Source: Saxidomus purpurata
Taxonomy: Eukaryota; Mollusca; Bivalvia; Venerida; Veneridae
Reading direction: 5' to 3'
Assembly (NCBI GenBank): GCA_022818135.1
Contig: JAFMSR010000017.1
Span: forward strand, 15,151,011-15,215,010
Length of the DNA stretch: 64,000 nucleotides
Within the stretch, counting starts at the first letter, position 1. Each line of letters begins with the position of its first letter. A program made the translations under genes and the position numbers. The notes under the pieces are model-generated. The model worked only from the letters and a program-made list of their open reading frames with translations, was not told the DNA's origin and searched no databases. Of this stretch, positions 1-11,736 are shown one piece after another.

Positions 1-952
1 TTTCACTAACTCTTCGTAATAATTACACAATATTTACTACCTGTCGATGCTAGATTTTGTATGCCTATAAATACGTGCAATGCCTTGAATTTACAAAGAA
101 GAGAAAAAAAACAACATGTCCAGCAGTTCAATGTTACATTTTGTATAACAATAAGGTGACACTATAGGTGTATGCCAATGTCACACATTTCAGTATTTTC
201 ACTTGTCGTTGATCTTGATGTACATAGTAAGACAATCCTGAAAAATCTTTACAATAAACTACGGAATCTTGCTTGTGCCATCGAGAAATGCCTTCTGTCA
301 TCACGATGCGATGCGACAACCAATAATGCGATACGTCACACGAAAAGAAAACGATACTATGCTAAGATTTCGCTTAATTTCATGACTCGTACCTGAATCA
401 ATATCGCATTGTACAAGTAGGTCGATATTACTTCACATTGTACAAACTGCATCGTTTAGTATCGCCGTGATGCCAAATTGCATTTATCTCAATATCTTTC
501 GTTGCTTACTACATTGAAGTTTAGTGCGGCATACGACCTCGCAATGCCACACGCAACAGCCAAAAGCAATGCGAGAAGCACCATAATTTTACTTAAATCA
601 CTGAGCATCGGCAATGTATGCCAAGGGAAATGTAATACAACACTCGACATCCTCTGAGACTCGAAACAATTTACTGAAAGCGAGAGAAAATAATGTCAGT
701 TTTAAGTTACATAGCCGTATCTTTAGAACGACACATGAAACATTTGATACAATTCGATGAGCATCAAAGCGAAACAAAGATGCGACTAGTATATGTGACA
801 GTGGCGCCCGTAAATCGCTTCACGCTGTTGGTTGTCGCTTTTCCTGGTCCTATTGCCTGATTGAGTTGCAGTGACCTTTGGGGACAAGGAATGACATTTT
901 AAATGGAGCAAATAAGATTGGTTTAATCAGTTGTACAAATATTTAGCTGACG
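1..952. other. Upstream region of the sterol reductase gene
   Basis: No coding region is supported here. The last ~150 bases before the ATG at 953 probably contain the promoter and 5' leader. Two short upstream reading frames lie just before the start: ATG-ACA-TTT-TAA near 892, and an 8-codon frame from 903 (ATG GAG CAA ...) ending in TAA. They matter only if transcription starts upstream of them, which cannot be seen from sequence. No TATA box at a convincing position was recognised. Confidence 0.4.
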
Positions 953-1084
953 ATGGTGGAAATAACTAAGAGGAAGGAAGAGGAGCAGAGATTACCATAC
1001 AAGATGGGTGGACCAAAAGGCGTGACTGTATATGCAGTATTCTTCACTGTCTACACATATTACATAACTGCTAAATGTCAGTCG
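953..1084 (+). CDS. TM7SF2: Sterol reductase exon 1
   Basis: Encodes residues 1-44. The start ATG at 953 begins [20 protein letters not shown], a short charged head followed by the GGP motif and the first membrane segment ([13 protein letters not shown]). The donor follows a TCG codon in phase 0. The GGP near residue 20 matches the position of the same motif in TM7SF2 proteins, which supports this start. Confidence 0.85.
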
Positions 1085-4000
1085 GTATGATTTTTATTTT
1101 CTGTATCTTTCGTCATCATCTTTTAAGTACATTTTAATTGTACAGACTTTTAGAAGCTTACATTACTTGTAACAAGAGAGAGCGGGAGTCGTGGTCCAGA
1201 GAAGGGAATTAGTGAACTATTATCTTATACAATTAATGAAAAGATCTGAGTTGGGGTTTTACTTTGCATCATATGAAAAATATGTATGTTGGTAGGAATC
1301 GTACAACACTTTTAGGTTTGTTTCTCAAAAAGTAATTGCTGTAGAATATACTTTTGCAGGGGAACTGGGATATACTGACTTCTGACTTTTCCGTTATTGG
1401 TTTCCCGGATGGAATAGACGGCAAAATTACTATATCGGTTCTACTGTGGTTTCTTGCTCAATGTCTTCTATATTTGTTGTCCGTAGGAGGTAAAACGGAA
1501 CAAGGCGTCACTTTGCAATCAGGTCGACGGTTGACCTATAACACAAACGGTATTCATATTAAATCAACTATGTTCAAAATAAAAAGAAAGAGAAATTCAT
1601 TTTCATTATTTAAACCAAACATAGAATATAAAACAAATTTCTTGCAACGAAACAGCAGAACAACTTTTGACGGTTGATATATTTCATTTAGTTTAAAAAC
1701 CAAAATGGATTAATTAAAAATAATTTGGATGCAGAAAGGCTATGCTGCATGATGGCACGAGTGACAAAGTAAACAATGGTAAAAACACAACATATTTAAA
1801 GCTTTTGTAAGGAACTTCCCCTTCATTTTATTACTTCTAATTATTACTCGGGTATGATTTTGTGACGCAAGATAATATTATCAAATCTTGGTCCTGTCAT
1901 ATCTAGGTAAGTAGAATGCTCTTCAAATTCATCCCGATATTAAGTGTTTCGTAGTTACAAACACACCCTACCATAACATACCATCAGTCACTTTAACAAC
2001 CCTTCTCTATGGAAAAGTAGATCTTGATACTGAAGCAAATGCTTTAATATTTCGTCATGTACATGAATACATTAACCAAACCCATCGTTTTAAACGATAA
2101 TTGAACACAACTACCCGATCAAGCAATAACGCTTTTAACCACCATATCTCCCCTCAATCTTTCATCTATATCATTTCATTTTCTATTTATTGTTCCTTAT
2201 TCTATATTGAACTATAGTAGACAATATGTGAGTTTATGTTTTTATTCATTTTTTATTTCAATATTCATTATACTATTCTTAAAGTTTAAAACATTGATTA
2301 AGTGGATCTTTTTATACACCGTTAGTGCAGCTTTGCAGGGTAAACACAATCGAGTATAAACTTTTAAAGCTTCTTCCTCTATTATGTATGATAAACATTT
2401 ACACTACACTGCTATATATTTATTTCAGTATGTTTAGTTTATACAAATTATTTTAGCTCGATTTTGAAGAAAGCTTGTAGCCTATCGAGTCAGTCTCGAG
2501 TCCGCTTTCTGGAAAAACCAGTACTGGTGTCATATGAGGAAGCACGGTCATGGCCCCAGTGGGGCTCGAACCCGCAACCTACGGGATGAGCGGCCGACAC
2601 CTTGATATATATTCTAATGTTTACACGTGTACATTGAAAATGTTTATATATATGATAATTGAACAAAGACATTATTATTGTTTAAACCAACAAACAAATC
2701 AACAGGTTTTAAAACTATGATCAATGTCCTTTACCTGAACTTTCAGAAAAACTCTTAATTTAGAGTAAAACAATGTTCTACTCCTTAGTCTGAAAATTCA
2801 TAACTTAATAATGCATAAAGTATATTAAACGCAACAGTTTTCTTTTTAGCGCTGGCTGTTCTATGTGTGAATTTGGTACTGATGGCTGTGGCAATTGTGA
2901 CCGGATATGACGTCAGATACGTGTCTGGTTCCCTGCTAAGTATTTTCAAGGCATCCGTTCTATTGTGTTTAACGTTCAGTGTGTACCTTTACATACAAGG
3001 TGCTAGTGCTAGTCAGTCGGAAAAGAACCCAAATGGGTGTTCAGGTTTAACAGTAGGCCATTCTTTTCTCACATTGTTTAAGATTTCCAGTTTGTAAACC
3101 GTTTCTTATTTAAGATTCCTACCTAAATGAAAAGCAAATTAGACAAATTTAAGAGGCATACGGGCAGTCTTTGGGTGCTTTGTTGGTTTGAGTCCATCAG
3201 AGACACACTGTCTTTCGCCATAACTCTGGGAATACATGAAATCATGTAAGTAATAATTTGAGGTTTACTAGGTACTTATAGAACAGACTCTATTCAAATT
3301 ATTTCAAGCTATTCATGTCATAATGTCCTTTGAAACACGTCGGAATTTTACTGGGTGTTTGTAAATAAAAAAAGAATTTGCTAGTTAGTTACTTGATTGT
3401 TTATTTTGCCGCCATTGTTGAAAAGAGGTGCTTAAATTTCGACGAAATAGGGCGCTTGATCTTGTCTATATGACTAAGGACCCGCCTGTGATTTGTATAC
3501 TGGTCAAGTACCGTTTTTTTAAATTAATTTACTACGCACTCGTAGAATAAAAAGAAATAAGCTTAAAATACCGGTAAATATCATAAATATCATTTTACAG
3601 ATAACTTGGTGTACGACTGGTTTATGGGAAGAGAACTAAATCCAAGATGGCGGTCACTCGATGTGAAATATGTTTTGTTCCGGAGCGGTATAATTGGATG
3701 GATTCTTCTGAACTTTTGCAATATTGTGGAATACTGGATGCAGTATCAAACTGTGAATGCGACTCTTTTGTTATTGAACGTAATACAGCTTGCTTACGTT
3801 GTGGACTACTTTTGGTTCGAAGACGGAGTAATAGTTTCACGAGATATAGTCCATGAGGGGCTTGGATATAACATTCTCATACAATTTATAATGATTCCGT
3901 TTTTTTTCTGTGTGCAGACAAGATACATCCTTACAACAAACACAATACTTTCACCAACAGCTTTATGCCTTATTGCCTTCATTTATGGTATATGAAACGA

Positions 4001-7000
4001 GCTTTTTATACATCATAATCTGGCGTAATAATCTCAGTCTTGTTTGTAGGATTTTAGCCGATCACTCAGATAACAATAGCTAAAATAAATAAGTCTAACA
4101 ACATGGCTTCAATATTTGATAAATAGCTAATGAATAAACGTCAATATTTAGATATCAAATAGTGTCAAGGTTGTTTGTCAATAACAAACGTTATCTCTTA
4201 TATTGAGTTCAGTAAAGACTAGCAATTACATTTTAGTACAAGTAGTTAAAATTTGCAGTTACCGTGTACGTTTCGGGTTATCTATCGTTTCCGTGTAAAG
4301 GCTCATATTCGACCTACTGCTTCAAAACATTGCATTGGTGGTTATGTGTGTTTTGGCATTTTCTTTGTTTTTAGTGTTACGAGGAACATACTGTTGAAAG
4401 AATTTCAAAATTTCAAAATTCAGACTATTAAAAATGAAGATATTGCAGATTGAAAATCTAAATAATTAGGTTTATGGAGGTGGCCATTTTGAATTTGTAA
4501 TGTCAAAGTGCAGTAATTGAATATTCATGCAAGTATTACTGCTAAGTTAAAAACAGCAGCTTCAAATGTATATTAAAATATGGTAACCAATATGACACTT
4601 AATAAATATAATCAACTTCAGTCGAAAAAACAATCATGAAAAAAGACTAAACGGGGTTCAAAAATAATTTTGAAAAGGGGCTTGTCTAATAGAATGTCTG
4701 ATTTGCATATTTGCTAAATCTTTCATTTCTCATAGCTCTTTTATTTTTTATCTGATTTCAAAAATTCTTTCAACTATGTGTTTATGTTAATAAGCTCTTT
4801 ATTTTAAGGCTAACTTATATTTTGACTTACGTTATTCTTTAATGTATTGTACCTGTGTGAACGTTCTTATAACACTTCGATCATTATGAGCTAATCTTAA
4901 TTAAATTTCAGTGGTAATAAATACATGTATAACCATGTTAAATGCAAAACATTTCCAATATTTGTCTACGTTACATTTCAGTGACAGGATACTATATATA
5001 TAGGAGAAGTAACTCGGAGAAGAATGATTTCAGAAGTAATCCGAATGATCCACAACTGAAGCGTAAGGAACTTCCGGTTCTTTTCATTTTTCAAACACTA
5101 AAGATTACGTCGTAAATCATTCATTGTATTGACTTTTCATAAAAATTACATCTTCTATGGATTAAAGTGTCTTTGTGTCTAGAAACCTGTCGTAACCAGT
5201 GAAGCTTGCGTGCCGTTCGTACAATTGTAAGCGTGTCATGTGGCATTTATATTTTGCAGATTTGAGGACAATGACAACTGAATCTGGGAAGAAATTGCTG
5301 ATCAGCGGTTGGTGGGGTATGTGTCGGCATCCGAACTATCTTGGGGATTTGATAATCTCCCTTAGCTATGCTTTGTGTACAGGTAAATATACTGGCGTGT
5401 AAAACTGAAACATAAATAAATGTATAACATAAATCCACATCCGTATCTGATCACATCATACGCGCAGAGTAGGTATAAGCTGACATGTGTGAAAATAACA
5501 AGAAACTGCGTACATACATGTAGAACGCATACCAACGCAGCAAGATGCAACAATTCGTACTGATGCGTGAGTAGCAATGCTGTACAATACACTACGATTA
5601 ACATACGTTAATTGCACCAAGGTCCTCAAACGGGGTCTGTGGCAACACTGCAAACTTACTAGGTTCGAATACTGTTAAAAATTTAATGCAGTTTCTACTG
5701 TTTTCTATTTAAACTCGCTTCATTACAGCTCCTTTTTATCATGATTTCCAATATTTCGCGTCTTGCAATTTAACCTTATTTCAAAGGACTATCCATATTC
5801 AAACATACAATAGAGTAAAACCATGATCATGACAGTCATGAAACAAGAAGTCCTGGTCATGTGACTGAAACATAAGATGTAAATAACAAATACAATATGC
5901 TACTAGGGATGCAAGAATACCCTCACTTACTTTAGTTTAGCTATCTCTTCGGATGTAGTCATACAAACCCGTAAGAGGGGTAACAATCACCTGAATTTGA
6001 TTAACGACTGCGATCTGGTATTAAAATGGCTTTAAACACGGAGGAGGATGGCACTCCCTCCCTAAATATAGATATGACAACAAGTATAGATATGTCATTG
6101 AGTCAGTCTATAACGTAACCTCAGCTCAAGGGAGCACCACGTGCTTTAACGGAACACGGCTCCCGTTTATTGATAATCCATCAAAACAAATGATTCAAAA
6201 CAATTGGAAGAAATAAAAACTATATAAACGTCACATACATACATTTAGGAAATAGATTTCACTTTTGAGTGATATACCGGTTAGTATATCACTGTGGGGA
6301 GTGTATAAGCGTAGGAATCTAATCACGAAGGCCGAAGGCCTGAGTGATTAATTACGAAGCATCTACATTTCCATTCTAACACATTAATTTAAACAAAAAT
6401 ATGTTCGATGGGGTACTATTTGCTGCGCTTAATTCGTGAAATTTTGGCTGTTCTTTTTTACTCCGCAAATAAAACGCTATTCGTCTTATTTTTGTTGTTG
6501 CTGATATTGCTGGCGATACCGGAAGTGTAGAAAATTTTGCTATGATTTGTTTTATATCGCGTGAATTCATTCACAACAATACTAATCCAAGCGAATTAGC
6601 GGATGCAAACTCGTAGATGTGTTGTGAAAATTACGCGGGAGGGAATTTCAGCAGTCAAAAATAGTTCCATATACTTGATAGTTTTATCACGCTCAAATCC
6701 TTCTTTGCGTATATAGGAGAAATTTCCATTAGTGTTAGAATTTTTATTATATCATTTTTACCTTACAAAAGTGGGCGTTGTAGTATTGGTCTGCAGCCTC
6801 TACGATTCTGTCATATGATCTACGATCCTGTCACGTGATACAGTTTCTCAAATCATATTACTTAATTAATCATACAATGTACTTAAAGCAATGTTTTGTT
6901 AATTGAACTGAGTTTAGATATAAGAATATATTTATTTCACCTATCAAGTTTATCATCTTTTCTAATATCGGATTATTTTTTCAGGATTTAGTCATCTTTT

Positions 7001-7145
7001 ACCTTACCTCGGGACTATTTTTCTTGTACTCCTACTCCTGGATAGAGAAAAGCAAGACAGCGAAGGCTGTAAAAGAAAGTATGGGGCCGACTGGGACAAA
7101 TACTGCCAGATAGTAAAATATCGTATCATTCCTGGAGTATATTAG
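953..7145 (+). CDS. TM7SF2: Delta(14)-sterol reductase (TM7SF2/LBR C-terminal domain family), seven exons
   Basis: NADPH-dependent reduction of the C14-C15 double bond of sterol intermediates, in the ER membrane; this role is known for the family. Exons: 953-1084, 1360-1549, 2850-3044, 3601-3987, 4982-5062, 5260-5382, 6985-7145, with GT..AG borders and compatible phases throughout. They total 422 codons plus stop, close to the ~418 residues of vertebrate TM7SF2. Family landmarks: [11 protein letters not shown] at residues 177-187, DIVHEGLGY at 254-262, [18 protein letters not shown] at 341-358, and the C-terminal YGADWDKYC and YRIIPGVY. Multiple hydrophobic segments fit a polytopic enzyme. 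There is no Tudor or basic nucleoplasmic N-terminus, so it resembles TM7SF2 rather than LBR. One oddity: FIMIPFFF stands where relatives usually carry a Trp before the Pro-Phe pair. Invertebrates may carry one co-orthologue of both vertebrate genes, so the symbol is approximate. Confidence 0.93.
1360..1549 (+). CDS. TM7SF2: Sterol reductase exon 2
   Basis: Encodes residues 45-107. It contains the second membrane segment ([17 protein letters not shown]) and the family motif of the type [15 protein letters not shown]. The acceptor is tttgcag and the donor is aacg|gtattc, phase 1. The last codon is completed by exon 3. Confidence 0.85.
2452..2601 (-). mobile_element. tRNA-derived SINE, family A, copy 1 (intron 2 of sterol reductase)
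   Basis: On the minus strand this reads as a B-box-like ggttcgagcccc followed by the family-A body 'tactggtttttccagaaagcgg' (interrupted spelling across copies) and the 'gagctaaaa' tail. The tRNA-like head (ggggagcggtggtgtagagg) is missing, so the copy is 5'-truncated. Four other copies in the window share this body. Confidence 0.7.
2850..3044 (+). CDS. TM7SF2: Sterol reductase exon 3
   Basis: Encodes residues 108-172 with two hydrophobic stretches ([16 protein letters not shown] and [15 protein letters not shown]). The acceptor is tctttttag; the donor is tca g|gtttaa, phase 1. Compared with relatives, about two residues are absent at the exon 2-3 junction, where the family has N-G-F-x-A. 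Confidence 0.82.
3601..3987 (+). CDS. TM7SF2: Sterol reductase exon 4
   Basis: The largest exon, residues 173-301. It carries the [11 protein letters not shown] signature, a [13 protein letters not shown] membrane segment, the conserved DIVHEGLGY motif near the substrate pocket, and two further hydrophobic stretches. The acceptor is attttacag; the donor is tat g|gtatat, phase 1. Confidence 0.9.
4982..5062 (+). CDS. TM7SF2: Sterol reductase exon 5
   Basis: A short exon, residues 302-328: [20 protein letters not shown], matching the family's TGYYIFR.aNSqKn.FR motif involved in NADPH binding. Too short to stand out as an open frame; recognised by homology plus the acceptor tttcag and donor c|gtaagg, phase 1. 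Confidence 0.9.
5260..5382 (+). CDS. TM7SF2: Sterol reductase exon 6
   Basis: Residues 329-369, containing the most conserved C-terminal signature of the sterol reductase family ([15 protein letters not shown], residues 344-358). Acceptor ttttgcag, donor aca g|gtaaat, phase 1. Confidence 0.93.
5473..6880. repeat. Block A, copy 1, inside intron 6 of the sterol reductase gene
   Basis: Resembles 19581-20520 in the same order: 'tacatgtagaacgcatacca', the 'gtggcaacactgc' stretch, 'cagctcctttttatcatgat', 'aaacgtcacata', then 'gtattggtctg' and 'tgtcacg'. Copy 1 carries about 500 extra bases between ~6262 and ~6770 that copy 2 lacks, so an insertion occurred after the duplication or was lost from the other copy. 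No transposon ends were recognised. Confidence 0.7.
6985..7145 (+). CDS. TM7SF2: Sterol reductase exon 7 (terminal)
   Basis: Residues 370-422 and the TAG at 7143-7145. It encodes the last membrane hairpin ([19 protein letters not shown]) and the family-typical end [10 protein letters not shown]...YRIIPGVY. Acceptor ttttttcag. Relatives usually end IPYIY; here it is IPGVY. Confidence 0.92.
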
Positions 7146-7179
7146 AGTATCCTGCACAGACTGAAGTGAACATGTTGAC

Positions 7180-7185
7180 AATAAA
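7180..7185 (+). promoter_or_regulatory. Polyadenylation signal of the sterol reductase gene
   Basis: AATAAA 35 bases after the stop codon, a normal position for a short 3' UTR. Another AATAAA-like hexamer lies near 7300 (taaaataaattc). Confidence 0.55.
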
Positions 7186-7189
7186 ATGA

Positions 7190-8024
7190 ACCATAGTCTA
7201 AAGCATCATTTTATGACACTCATATCCCAAAGTTCGTGTAACACTGTCTCAGTAACTTCGGTTGTCAGTATAGATATAATTCATGTTATTAATTGTAAAA
7301 TAAATTCTGATTCTAGACTATAGTGATTTGTTATATCACTGCCTTGTATCTGGTCTTTGGAAAAACGGTGTAACAGTTACCTTATTAAGTTTTGGTTTGA
7401 CGCCTAGCAAGGTTCAGGAAAGGAGAACATAATATTTTATCATCTAATAGTTTGCAACAATGCAGTTTGTGCTTACGTGGAAATATAAAACTGTATGGTT
7501 GTAGCATCAAAAAGATATTATTAATTTGAGAAAAAAGTCAAAGAAGCCAGCGACATTTCTACCAACGCTGGTAATGACTCCAACGGTAAAAGTATGTATT
7601 GCATGTGTGAAATAGTTTCAAGATATTTTGTATTGGATGCGATATCCAGTTCCAATCCCTTTAAACATTCATGCAAACATTGGCAAATTAAGGTCAAACA
7701 CCAGGAGACAACCGGATGTAATTATAAGCCCTGATAAATAAATTAAGTTGTGACACGTAAGAGTTTGCAAACGTTTTCTTTAAAACGAAAACTATTAACC
7801 ACTCCAAACACAGAAATAGGACATACATGTATTGTATTCCTAGAAACTTTTGCGGATACAATGTACTATATTTCGCGTTGTTCACATTGCAGACATATTC
7901 GCGACTACAAACTTTTGCGGAATGGTATCAATCGCGAATACCGCGAAATATTAGTCGCTACTACTGCATGAACTTACGAATGTTCAATAAAAATGACAAA
8001 ACATAATATCTAATTATATTTTAC
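7190..8024. other. Gene-poor interval with a 'TTTTCGCG'-type repeat
   Basis: No gene supported. 7840-7975 contains repeated cttttgcgg and atttcgcg words in both orientations, like the copy at 62985-63180. This is a common dispersed repeat type rather than coding sequence. Confidence 0.4.
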
Positions 8025-8275
8025 AGATGGCACATACAGGCCACCAGTTCATCCGGTTAGAGTTATCGTACATGTGTAATTTTAAAAGTTGGAATAATAT
8101 AGGTATTAACATTAAAGCATAAAAGATCTAAACATTATTATATTAGTACCAGACCTGCTCCAAACGAATGATGTCAATGATTACATTGTAGTTTATCTTA
8201 CAACATGGAGGTTTAGAAAAAGAATATCGACATGACAGAAACTGATTGGACTACTGTACTGCCAGGATCATAAGA
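8025..8275. repeat. Block B, copy 1
   Basis: About 250 bases resembling 24268-24520 in the same orientation: 'cacatacaggcca', 'gtgtaattttaaaag', 'tagtaccagacct', 'gtagtttatct', 'cgacatga.agaaactgatt'. Order A then B is the same in both places (see block A). Confidence 0.65.
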
Positions 8276-8624
8276 TAAAATCAGTATGGAACTGCAAATG
8301 TCATAAGAAGTTTTTAAGTGGCGAATTAGAGTAAAACTTGCAATTTTGAGTCTTCAGATGACATCCGTTCTTCATAAGCTCAGTAGCAGAGTAAACAATT
8401 ACTGTGCCTGGTCGACCATCCTAACCCTGACTATTCTGCCTCCATATAAACCTCGGATCTTTTTAAAGACAATCTGCTTACACTCACAGGGCAAAACTGT
8501 TTGCAGTTCGTGCAAAGGGTTGCTGTTATGATTAACAGCATTTTTTTCCCTCGTTTATTTGAAGGTGATTTCATGAAAGAATTTTTTATGTCACTACGTA
8601 ACTTACAGGGAGTGCTTAACTTTT

Positions 8625-8990
8625 AGGTGTATATTTGGGATCTAGATTGATTAAAGTTTGCGCGTTGTCTAAATTCTTCTGATAGTGAATTCCACAGCAC
8701 AAGACCAGCATATCTGAAATAATTCTGACCAAACTTTATGGTGTTCACTCTTTGAATCTGTACAATATAATTATATTTGAATTGATATATTGAATCACGT
8801 TTGGATATTATATTAAATAAAACAGGGGGTGCATTGTCCTTTTATCAGTTTAAATGTTTCAATAGCTATAGTTATCATGCGTGCGTCTTGTCAAGGATAT
8901 TATCAATAAAAACGTTCTCGAATATCTAAGTAGGCCAGACAGTTTATGCATAGAAGACGTAACGCATGTCATGTTAATGTGATTGGCTTT
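8625..8990 (-). pseudogene. 3' end of a non-LTR retrotransposon (LINE) reverse transcriptase ORF, decayed
   Basis: Minus-strand translation gives ...LFNIISKRDSIY, then VQIQRVNTIKFGQNYFRYAG and LVLWNSLSEEFRQ, stop near 8625. The pattern 'p.vrT.k.g..sFry.ga.lWNsLP..iR' is the hallmark of the C-terminus of mollusc CR1/jockey-like ORF2 proteins. At least one frameshift separates it from upstream MTIAIETFKLIKG. Only the end of the element is present. Confidence 0.6.
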
Positions 8991-9069
8991 CATGAGGTTA
9001 AATTCTTTCAAAGATATTTTGTACAGGCTTCGTTAAAAAGGCTTAGATCTAACTTCGGTAAGTCACATT

Positions 9070-9773
9070 ATAGTTGTCATTAGTAAAATGATAAAGGTTT
9101 ATTATGTAATTAAGCTGAAATACTGGTGCCTGCTGTACCTGACTTTTATGCCAGTGCTAACAAAGAACTGAGTATCAGTGTTATTTGAAATGTTATGTTA
9201 AATGTTAAACTGAAATGCCTGCAAATTGACCATAATAACCCGATGTGTCTATACTCTATAATCTTGTGGAAATGATCTGGAACTGATTGGACTATGACCA
9301 AATCGTTTCTAGAGCATCCACAGAGAACAATGTTAAATCAGTGTCAAAGTTTCTTGTGACCATATTCCAGGCTTGATATTGTAATGTTCCATTTGCCAAA
9401 CCCGGTAAAACCATGTTTCAACCATGGTCATGATTATCTAATACACAGATAAAACCTTGTCATTGACCACGTTTGTACCATGATTCAACGACGGTTCTAC
9501 TGACTGTTGCCCATGAGATTCAAACTTACTGATTATTCATGAGACTTGTTGGTTTCAGTGTCAATATGTCAATGATCACTACCACAAAGAGTGTAATAAG
9601 TATTTAGCGGCCATACTAAATAAATGTCATTTAGATAAGATAGTTGCTTAGAACAGACGTAATTAAATAGTACTGGTTTAGATAAGAATGAAATGACTGT
9701 TTTAGGACGGCATCTGCTTAATCAACGTTATCATTTACATTAGTTTATTCTACTTGAAAGTCTTTGTTTTCAG
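9070..9773. other. Non-coding interval before the first cysteine-rich peptide gene
   Basis: No coding or repeat feature recognised. It probably contains the 5' non-coding exon and intron of the peptide gene at 9786, since an acceptor (tttgttttcag) lies at 9773, but the upstream exon could not be identified. Confidence 0.3.
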
Positions 9774-9785
9774 TGAAGAGCAGTT

Positions 9786-10088
9786 ATGAATGTTGCACAC
9801 ATCGTTTTTGTATTACTTATATCACTTATGCTACTAAGTGAGATCAGAGTTGTATCGTCACGTCGAAAATGCGATTTTCGTAAAGACCGTAGGAACAGGC
9901 GACGATGTGAGGACTTGACAGGTGCCGATGGAAGAGGGAGGTGTTCCAGTTCTGGAAAAACATGTGGAATAATTGGAGGACATTGTAGATGCATGAGCAT
10001 ATCACCAATGCTAGGTCCTAAAGGTCCGCCCGCGATTCAGGCACCATTCCTCGGGATACCATATATAAGAATTAAAGTCAACAAGTAG
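9786..10088 (+). CDS. Secreted cationic six-cysteine peptide 1
   Basis: 100 residues. Residues 1-25 are a clear signal peptide (MNVAHIVFVLLISLMLLSEI, then VVSS). The mature part, about 75 residues, is rich in Arg/Lys and carries six cysteines at 29, 41, 53, 60, 67 and 69: C-x11-C-x11-C-x6-C-x6-C-x-C, then a 31-residue cysteine-free tail ending YIRIKVNK. A splice acceptor at 9773 lies 12 bases before the ATG, so the coding part is a single exon preceded by an untranslated one. It is paralogous to 14938-15252, which has the same MNVAHI signal, the same spacing from the third Cys on and the same tail motif. The architecture suggests an extracellular, disulfide-rich, possibly antimicrobial peptide; the spacing does not fit the defensin, big-defensin, mytilin or macin patterns I know, so function is not assigned. 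Confidence 0.8.
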   Translation: MNVAHIVFVLLISLMLLSEIRVVSSRRKCDFRKDRRNRRRCEDLTGADGRGRCSSSGKTCGIIGGHCRCMSISPMLGPKGPPAIQAPFLGIPYIRIKVNK

Positions 10089-10840
10089 TCCATGAAATAA
10101 GTGTAAAACTTCACCTGCGTCCTAAATGGTCATTTTGATATAGTACAGAATGTTGTGGTCTAATTCATACGAAAATCAACGCGGGAGAGAAAAATTTTTA
10201 ATTTTTTTTTTTTTTTTTATGATAAAGTTAAATTTAATAGAAAATTGTCAATGATTTGGAAACAAGTCAGTACCTTTGTTGAATCAAAAGCGTTTTGGTT
10301 GCTGAGCTTATTATGTGTGGATTATCTTATGTATATCTAGTTGTTTCAATGACGTCTGAAATATCGTGTTTACTTTCATATTTTCTAAACGTTTGTTATA
10401 TATAACCTGTGTTAAGACCGTTTCGTGAGTTTTTATAGGAGATAATTTGTCTTTTATCGGTTACACTGAATGTGATTGCAATTCCAGGGTTCACTAGAAA
10501 GCACCTACGGATGATAATGCGAGAGCTCCAAAATGGTAGCAAATGCTAGCTTTTTATCGCTTGCCAATAATAGTTACCTTGGAAACTTTTATCTTAGGTT
10601 TCTTTAGAAATAATTATGGCAACCCTGATTAGTCGTGGTTGAAACTTAATTTTACCCTTGCTTACCTCGATTAATTTAAATGTCGTTGTCAATCTTTAAA
10701 TGTGGACGAATGCAATATTTGTTAACTGGGGAGTCCTTTTCATTTATACAAACTATGCAGTGATCATGATAAGACTAAAATAATTGTGGATTGGTCATGA
10801 TGTCACAAAGCAAGCCGAGCAGGTTAAAAACTAGAATTTG
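10089..10840. other. Non-coding interval after peptide gene 1
   Basis: Contains the 3' UTR of the peptide gene and a poly-T run at 10203-10219. No AATAAA was found close to the stop. Nothing else recognised. Confidence 0.3.
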
Positions 10841-10844
10841 TTTA

Positions 10845-11701
10845 CCGCAATAATAAATGCTAGAATAAATGAACTTTTAAATGAAAATAGGTTGTTAAAT
10901 GAAAACCAAGCCGGGTTTAGGGCCAAATACTCTTACTGACCATAAATTTGCTCTACATAGTTTGACTAAAACACTTAAACAAGAAAAAAATGCTTTTTGG
11001 CTCATTTATTGATTTTTCAGCTGCCTTCGACTTCATCTGGAGGGCCGGCTTGTGGTCGAAAATGTTTGACATAGGTATAAGAGGCGAAATATTAACTGTA
11101 AACAAAAATATGTGTGCTGACATTAAGTCATGTTTTTCGCTTAAAGGTAGAAACTCCACCTTTTTTCAAGTCGCTGTGGACTAATTGCCAAAATTGATAA
11201 CCTTAATTTCCCTATTGATCTACAATTGAAATTGTTTTATCAAACTATCAAACTATTCAACCAATTTTAACCTATGGTAGTGAAGTCTTTGGGTTTGAAA
11301 ACCTAGATATGCTTGAACAGGTTCACTGTGATTTGCTAAGGAAAATAAGTAACTCAATGAGAAGCACCCCAAGATACATGTTGTATGCTGAATTCGGTAG
11401 ATTTCCATTTGAAATTATAGTTAAGTCCTGTATGGTCAAATATTGGACTAAAATTATCCAAACCCCAAATATCTCAAAGATATCTTATTTGTGCTATCAC
11501 TGTATGTACAAATCAAGGTATAATTTAAAGTGGTTACAACACATTACAAATATATTTGACACAACTGGTTATTCCTACATCTGGCAGAACCAACCCCTCT
11601 TTGGAAGAAACATTCATATACCCATAAAACAAACACTGATTGATAAATTTACCCAAAATTGGAGGTCAACACTAGACACCTCATCGAAAGGTAAAATGTA
11701 A
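10845..11701 (+). pseudogene. Decayed LINE reverse transcriptase fragment
   Basis: Three pieces in different frames follow the order of a LINE ORF2. 10855-10930 gives ARINELLNENRLLNENQAGF before a stop. 10990-11184 contains FIDFSAAFDFIWRAGLW, the RT 'DFxKAFD' block, with KMFDIGIRGEILTVNKNMCAD after it. From ~11190 comes LNFPIDLQLKLF and LTYGSEVFGFENLDMLEQVH, then the C-terminal ORF to 11701 (YAEFGRFPFEIIVKSCMVKYW). The YxDD core is deleted between pieces two and three. Frameshifts and the internal loss make it a dead copy. Confidence 0.8.
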
Positions 11702-11736
11702 AGTCTTTTTAAAGACAACTTAACCATGGAAAAGTA

